Positions 57,922 through 64,000 of a stretch of 64,000 bases of DNA are shown piece by piece; within the stretch, counting starts at the first letter, position 1, and the number at the start of each line of letters is the position of its first letter. The translations under genes and the position numbers were made by a program. The notes below the pieces were generated by a model. The model saw only the letters and a list, made by a program, of their open reading frames with translations. It had not been told where the DNA came from and did no database searches. This stretch comes from Phanerochaete sordida (lineage: Eukaryota; Basidiomycota; Agaricomycetes; Polyporales; Phanerochaetaceae): positions 124,001-188,000 of the forward strand of contig BPQB01000032.1 of the NCBI GenBank assembly GCA_019973155.2. The letters are read 5' to 3'.

Positions 57922-60236
57922 GGTGTAGGTGCCTCCGCGGTGGACGTGTGGTAATGACAAGCGGGGAAGCGCGCGCAGACGCGGCGTGCACCTAATTAGG
58001 GAGATGCCGACGCCTTTGTGGCGCCCTCTGATGCGCCGGCCCCGCAGGCGCGCATGTTCGAGTCGTGGGCGAGCCGGGGCCTTCCGTCCGTCACACACGC
58101 GTGCAAGAGTCACTCTAGGTCACTGTGAGATGCGTTTGTCTCCTTGCGCTCACGCCCGCTCTCCCTATTGTCAGGCGTTACGCGCATAACGCGTCGTGAC
58201 GCGTGTCTGCAGCCTGAGCCTGCGCCCGGCATCGACCGACGCTGCAAAGTCCGCTACGCTCACCCTGGCTTGTTGGACAGCTGATTGCGCTGCCTTCTGC
58301 CTGAGACTGGTGCCTGACAAACGCAGATATAAAACGAGTCCCAGGTGGTCTCCTCTCTTCTTCCCCGACTCCCACCGTCTACCCACACTACTACTATTCC
58401 TCTTGACACGGCTACGCTACCCCACGCTGACGCGTCGTATCTGCCGCGCTGTTCTGACGCGTTGCTTTGCTACGGTGAGCTACGTCGACGCGTTGTACGT
58501 ATGGCTCACGCGCAGACACGCTACCTACGCGTCTTAGCCAGCCTTCCGCGGTGAGTAAACACGTTACGCCACGTCCTCCACGCTTCTTCGCGCCAGATAA
58601 GATTGACCTGTATTGTCTTCAGATTCGATCGGAACTCGCTGATGAGCCCGCGGAGGATTGTCGTTCCTGGAGGCCGAGGAACGTTCCCTGGGGTGGGCGC
58701 AATCCATGTTCCCGGGATGGCCATGTCTCTTCGACATCGTCGCTATCAGAGCAGCGGATCAGCAAACGCGTCCCGGCGCGTCGTCAGGTACCGCGCAGAA
58801 GCTCCCGCGAGCCACGCAGTCATTTCTGTCGTTCTTTTCCTGCGACACGTCGATGCACGGTGAGTCGCTCGTAACATTGCTTCCTGGGCCTAGCAGGTGG
58901 AAATACTGATGCTCATGACGGCACCGTGGCATCGTCCGGTCTCTGCACGTTAGCTGCTGGTGAGTCGCATCACTGGCTGGTGCTGAGGGTGTTGCGGAAT
59001 GTTCGCAGCAGCACCTCTGCCATATGGCGTGCGCGCCGATACCGGCGAGAGCTGACTTCTAGTTTGACCAACAGCGCGCGTCATCAAGACAGCACACATG
59101 CAACACTGAATGTCTACCACGCGCTCGTGGAGGCCCTCAGCAAACTGCCAGGTCCTCGCCGACGCGCACGAAGGACCCTCCACTCGCCACGGCCTTGCTG
59201 TCCGCACTGTTTCACATGCGCTGGGAGCCCTTGCCCGACGGAAGCGACGGAGTGATCCCAGGTGTGCCGCTTCAATTTTGCTCGTTCCGTGCCCGGAGCA
59301 CACGCCTGCGCTTCTGACTCCGAATTTGTCGAATTTGACGGCCCCGCCGAGCGTGATTGCGTCGCCAGGGGCTGCCGCCCGCTCCAGGCTGCTCACGGGG
59401 CCTCCTATCGCGACGCCACTGCCGCCAGCGCGGCGCCGATCGGTGCCCCCGTCCCAAAGCGGGGAGCCCGCGTCGCGCATCTCGCACGCCGCACGTCCGC
59501 GCGCGGCCGATTAGGTCACGGCGCCCTGTGCAATTCAGATGCGGGCACGAGCTGAGCCAGCTAGTGCCCCCCGGCGGATGCCCAGGCTGTCCGAGATGCG
59601 TTAGCCAGAGGCCGTGCGCGGGGCTCCGCTCCCTGGCCCTGTGAGCTGCGCTGTGGGGTGCTCCGGCGGGGCAATCTGCCTCCTCGTCCGCGATCGGGGT
59701 GCGGGGCGTGGAATCTGCAGCGTAGGCCGACAGGAGCACAGGCACCGCTCTGCTCCCACCGAGAGAAGAGAAGAGAAGCCCCCGTGCGTCACCGCGCTGC
59801 CCGCGCCCGCTCTACGTACGCTGGCGACGTCGTGCGGGACAGGCAGTGCCTGCGGGCTGCCAGCGACAGCGCCCGGCGCGGGATCGCGAGCGCGCGCGGA
59901 GAATCCTCGTCGCACCGGCGGAGGGCCCACACAGCGCAGGTGCGCAGTGGGCTGATGCACAGGTGCCTCGCCGTGCGCAGTGGGATGCGTGCGGGCATGT
60001 CTGTCTGCGCAGATGTTTCGGCCGTGGTCGCAAACCTTTGCCCCGCATTCCCCGCACGATTGGTTTAGGGGACGCCCAGCTAGCCGCGGGAAGGAGAGTC
60101 ACGCGATTTCCGATGGGGAACCAATGATCACGACAAGATCAAAAATGAATTCGCTTATATTGGCTCGGCTCCCCTAGTCTCGTCGCTCTTTGCCTCCCAC
60201 CTCCTCCTCGTCGCGCCCGCCAGTGAGCAAGCAAGG
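57922..60236. other. Long GC-rich gap with seven MCB boxes
   Basis: 2.3 kb between divergent DUF2461 and ACS 2. It has ACGCGT at 58189, 58199, 58430, 58457, 58488, 58527 and 58766. TATAAAA at 58328, a pyrimidine-rich run (58350-58410) and several GTGAGT donors (58474, 58553, 58859, 58959) hint at a spliced transcript, but no frame has a recognisable product. Confidence 0.5.
58603..58863 (+). other. Possible transcript or small gene, unrecognised
   Basis: An 86-codon frame reading NSLMSPRRIVVPGGRG and TFPGVGAIHVPGMAMS; it follows the CTTCAG acceptor near 58621 and precedes a possible GTACCG donor near 58788. It might be one exon of the spliced transcript suggested by the TATA box. No family recognised, so this is only a candidate. 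Confidence 0.2.
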
Positions 60237-62385
60237 ATGTCCGACCCACAGCAGCCCGCGGCCAACGGCGCCTCCGCCGAGCAGGCCCCCAACGCATCAG
60301 ACGCCCACCCCAGCATCCACCCGATTGCCCCAAGACTCAAGAACGGCCACAAAATTCCGCACATTGGCCCGCACATCCACGCCTACCGGAACCTGCACCA
60401 GCAGACCGTCGGCCATGAGTCGGACAAGTGGTGGGCAAAGGTGCGTGCTGCCTGTCCTTGCTGCGTGCGCTGCGGGCGACCCTGACGCGGCGCACAGATG
60501 GCGCGCGACACCCTGCACTGGGACCGCCCCTTCCACACCGTGCGCGCGGGCGGCTTCGAGACCGGCGACATCGTGTGGTTCCCCGAGGGCGGCCTGAACG
60601 CGTCCTACAACTGCGTCGACCGGTGGGCGTTCAAGCACCCGGATAAGGTGGGACGATTCTCGGGCCAGGCACGCGCGCTCGCTGACCGCGCGCCAGACGG
60701 CCATCATCTACGAGGCGGACGAGCCGAACGAGGGCTGCGAGATCACGTACGCGCAGCTCCTGCGCGAGGTCTGCAGCGTCGCGAACGTGCTCAAGGCGCT
60801 CGGCGTCAAGAAGGGCGACACCGTGTCCGTGTACCTGCCCATGACCTGGCAGGCCGTCGCGGCGTTCCTCGCGTGCGCGCGCATCGGCGCCGTGCACTCC
60901 GTCGTCTTCGCGGGCTTCTCCGCCGAGTCGCTGCGCGACCGCATGAACGACTGCAAGTCGCGCGTGCTCATCACGTCCGACGAGGGCCGCCGCGGCGGGA
61001 AGACGATCGCGACGAAGGTCATCGCGGACGCGGCGATCAAGCAGTGCCCCGGCGTCGAGCACGTCCTCGTCCTCCGCCGCACCGGCAACGAGGTGCCCTG
61101 GACTGAGGGCCGCGACAGGTGGTGGCACGAGGAGACCGCGAAGGTGCCCAACTACTGCCCGCCCGAGGTCATGTCCGCCGAGGACCCGCTGTTCATCCTC
61201 TACGTGCGTCGCATGCCCCTCCGCGCGTTGTGCGTGCTGATCGCGCTGTAGACCTCCGGCTCAACGGGCAAGCCCAAGGGCGTCGTCCACACCACCGCCG
61301 GCTACCTCCTGTGCGCCGCGCTGACCGTCAAGTACGTCTTCGACGTGCACCCCGACGATAAGTTCGCGTGCATGGCGGACATTGGCTGGATCACTGGGCA
61401 CACGTGAGTTTGCTACGCCACCCTCGGCGCACCGTCGTCTCACGATCCCCCAGGTACATCGTGTACGGCCCCCTCGCGAACGGTGTCTCGACGACCGTCT
61501 TCGAGTCGACGCCCGTATACCCCACGCCCTCGCGCTACTGGCAGACGGTCGAGAAGCACAAGCTCACGCAGTTCTACTCCGCGCCGACCGCGATCCGCCT
61601 GCTGCGCCGCCTCGGCGAGCACCACGTGCAGGACCACGACCTCTCCTCGCTCCGCGTCCTCGGCTCCGTCGGCGAGCCCATCAACCCCGAGGCGTGGCAC
61701 TGGTACAACGACCACGTCGGCAAGCGCCAGTGCGCCATCGTCGACACCTTCTGGCAGACCGAGACCGGCTCGATCGTCGTCACGCCCTTCCCCGGCGCGA
61801 TCGAGACCAAGCCCGGCTCCGCGACTGTGCCCTTCTTCGGCATCGAGCCTGTCATCCTCGACCCGCTCACGGGCAAGGTATGGCGACCACATTCAATGTC
61901 CCCAGCTCATTGCTAATGTTGCCCTGCAGGTGCTCGAGGGTGACAACGTCGAGGGTGTTCTCTGCCTCAAGAACCCGTGGCCATCAATCGCCCGCACCGT
62001 CTACCAGGACCACACTCGGTACCTGGAGACGTACATGAAGCCGTACCCCGGCTACTTCTACACGGGCGACGGCGCCGCGCGCGACGAGCACGGCTACATC
62101 TGGATCAAGGGCCGCGTCGACGACGTCATCAACGTCTCGGGCCACCGCCTCTCGACAGCCGAGATCGAGAGCGCGCTGATCCTGCACAAGGGCGTCGCGG
62201 AGACGGCCGTCGTCGGCACCGCGGACGAGCTCACGGGCCAGGCCGTGTACGCGTTCGTGACGCTCAAGCCCGAGTTCAAGTACGACGCCGCGGACGAGGC
62301 CGGCCTCGTGAAGGAGCTCGTGCTGCAGGTGCGCAAGGTCATTGGCCCGTTCGCGGCCCCGAAGAAGATCTTCATCGTGCCCGAC

Positions 62386-62420
<35 letters not shown>

Positions 62421-62529
62421 CATCATGCGCAAGATCGTCGCCGGCGAGGGCGACCAGCTCGGCGACCTCAGCACGCTCGCCGAGCCCGCCGTCGTCGAGG
62501 TCATCAAGACCAAGGTCGCGGAGAGCTGA
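60237..62529 (+). CDS. Acetyl-CoA synthetase, paralogue 2
   Basis: Same reaction as paralogue 1. Six exons: 60237-60440, 60498-60647, 60697-61203, 61252-61403, 61454-61877, 61930-62529; 678 aa. Motifs: [74 protein letters not shown] and [11 protein letters not shown]. It starts [16 protein letters not shown], a longer hydrophilic N-terminus than paralogue 1. The usual fungal [10 protein letters not shown] is kept here, while paralogue 1 has [10 protein letters not shown]. Four of five intron positions match paralogue 1, so they are old duplicates. One may be cytosolic and one induced on acetate or ethanol (inference only). Confidence 0.95.
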
Positions 62530-63780
62530 GCGCGCCGCGCGCTGTCGGATGTTCGTGCGTGCGCGGGGAATGGCTTCCAATTGTAATCAAGCGATGTCAG
62601 TATACCACGGGGTTGTAGCTGTATCTATTTACTTGCTTTGTTCGTAGTGAAAGAAATCTATTGTATCCGTTTTCTTGTCTCTCCCGTCGTGCTGTGCCCC
62701 GACGCGGTGCATGCTCGGTGTCCCCATCCCGCCCAAAATTGACTTCCGGAACACCAAACAGCCTGGCTTCTGCCAGTCAGCTTGCAGTGCAGCCCGCATC
62801 ACATCGTCGCGCCGCGGACGCAAAGCCCGAGTGGCAAAGCGCAGCCGAAATCCGAACGTGCGCCACAAGGGCCTCGTCGACGCGACGCGCACACGGCTCC
62901 CGCGCTGCTCCGCGTTCGCGCGTGCTGCTCCCATGACCGCGTCCGCGGTCGGCTTTGCGGACACGGCCGTTCGGGCGTGCGGGCGGGCCCAGAGAAGGTA
63001 AGAACGGCCCTTCCTGGACGTACGTCTGGACCCGTCGAAGACCGCCAGCCTGAGATATACCGCCAGGCCACGTCCGATTCAGCCCATTTGGTAGGCATTT
63101 CAGCCCATTCTGGAGGCGGCACCGTACTGGGTACAATCGCTGCATGCGCCGAGGCCGAGACTGCTTGTGCTCGGTGGGTGTGCTGCGGCGCCTTCTCCCG
63201 GTCGCCGCGGAGCACAGCCTGAGGGGTCTCCCGCACACACTTCCCAGCTGCTCGTCGTGGCGTCGCCCAGCGGCCGCACACGCGCCGTCGGCGCGCGCAC
63301 CGACGCCGAAGGCCCGACGCATTCAGAGCAGCCACGAGCTGGAACCTGCGAGAGCCCGCCGTGGTCCGCCTCAGCGCACCCTGCGAAAAGCCCCGCCGCC
63401 TTCTTTTCCGGCCCTCTCACGGGCACAGCGTGCTTGTGGCGTGCATAGAGCAGCGGCCTCCCACGCGGTGGATTGCCTACCGCCTCGCACGGCGTCCGGC
63501 AGGGTGGAGAAGCCTTCCTCGGGGCCGCTGGCAGAGACTGCGGCCGCGCCCCCGACACGCACTGGACATCGCCGGGTCGCAGGCTTCCGGGGCACATGAG
63601 CAGGCTGCGGCCGCATTTGCCTGGGGCCAGGCACATGCGCGTCGTGGCGTCGCACTGCCAATCACTCACGACTGCACCCGAGGCGGGAAACGGAGACGAA
63701 CGCGAGGCACGGATTGCTTGTTGGTATATAGTGGTACAGGTATGTGCGTACGCGGCTTTCTGTTTCTGTCTGCTCCCTGA
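62530..63780. other. GC-rich gap, no supported gene
   Basis: 1.25 kb with only overlapping GC-driven frames. Ends with TATATAGT near 63725, on the plus strand. Confidence 0.45.
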
Positions 63781-64000
63781 TCATCCCTGCACAAGCTTGA
63801 GGAGGTCGACGGGCTGGCCGTTGCTGTTCAGGCCCGCCTGGATGAACGCGACGTCGCTGAGCGCACCAATCGGCGTGCCGAAGCCGTCGTCCTGGCCGTC
63901 GATCGCGTTGAGGAAGCTCGCGAGCTCGAGGTTGACGCCGCGCGACTCCTCCTCGACGACGTGCTTCTCCTCGCCGACGTCCTCGCCCTTCTCGTTCCGG
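63781..64000 (-). CDS. Gfo/Idh/MocA-type oxidoreductase, C-terminal fragment
   Basis: The frame enters at 64000 and ends TGA at 63781-63783. It encodes 72 residues; EEKHVVEEESRGVNLELAS is followed by FLNAIDGQDDGFGTPIGALS, then DVAFIQAGLNSNGQPVDL. The C-terminal pattern (GTPIGALSDVAFIQAxLxSNGxPVDL) resembles fungal NAD(P)-binding Gal80-like/Gfo-Idh-MocA proteins (recalled, not searched). The N-terminal Rossmann domain would lie beyond the window. Confidence 0.5.
   Translation of the reverse strand, partial: RNEKGEDVGEEKHVVEEESRGVNLELASFLNAIDGQDDGFGTPIGALSDVAFIQAGLNSNGQPVDLLKLVQG

Noticed and set aside
1..64000. Transposons, CRISPR arrays, rRNA and tRNA genes
   Set aside because: No reverse transcriptase, transposase, terminal repeats, array or tRNA fold was found by eye; short degraded elements could have been missed.

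Overview
This window is nuclear DNA from a filamentous basidiomycete, most likely an Agaricomycete. Nearly every gene is broken by 47-65 bp introns with GTRNGY donors, CTRAY branch sites and YAG acceptors. Third codon positions are GC-rich, and the gene content (DUF6593, HAM1-like, aryl-alcohol-type aldo-keto reductase, tandem P450s, HET and WD40 proteins) fits that group. No rRNA, tRNA or CRISPR was seen. Gene models are my own splicing of the raw sequence and have no transcript support.

Region 0-13.6 kb: the 3' part of a WD40 gene. Then a family of small secreted cysteine-rich proteins: one copy that has lost its start codon (minus strand, 1.46-1.74 kb), a shorter relative (2.36-2.56 kb) and two intact tandem copies (11.7-12.05 and 13.08-13.58 kb). 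An inverted duplication of the first and third of these brackets a phosphoinositide phospholipase C and a secreted GH18 chitinase.

Region 13.8-25.5 kb: HAM1-like protein, homocysteine S-methyltransferase, DHA2-type MFS exporter, a secreted S1/P1 zinc nuclease split into 14 tiny exons, an odd CAATTG-rich minisatellite, and a DUF6593 protein.

Region 25.5-40 kb: two tandem cytochrome P450s, the autophagy kinase Atg1, a DHH exopolyphosphatase, a pepsin-family aspartic protease and an aldo-keto reductase.

Region 41-50 kb: a HET-like protein, then the replication-fork protein Tof1/Timeless and the structure-specific endonuclease Slx1, transcribed divergently from a promoter with two ACGCGT (MCB) boxes. 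Slx1 carries an unusual tail of AT-hooks and tandem acidic repeats.

Region 50-64 kb: a Tda3-like FAD oxidoreductase, a doubtful small gene, two divergently oriented acetyl-CoA synthetase paralogues about 5.4 kb apart with a DUF2461 chromatin-type gene between them (it has consecutive 7- and 5-nt microexons), a 2.3 kb GC-rich gap with seven ACGCGT sites, and the C-terminal end of a Gfo/Idh/MocA-like gene at the right edge.

No genes form an obvious single pathway cluster. The strongest unusual signals are the hidden conserved intron in the secreted-peptide family, the microexon-rich genes and the Slx1 tail.
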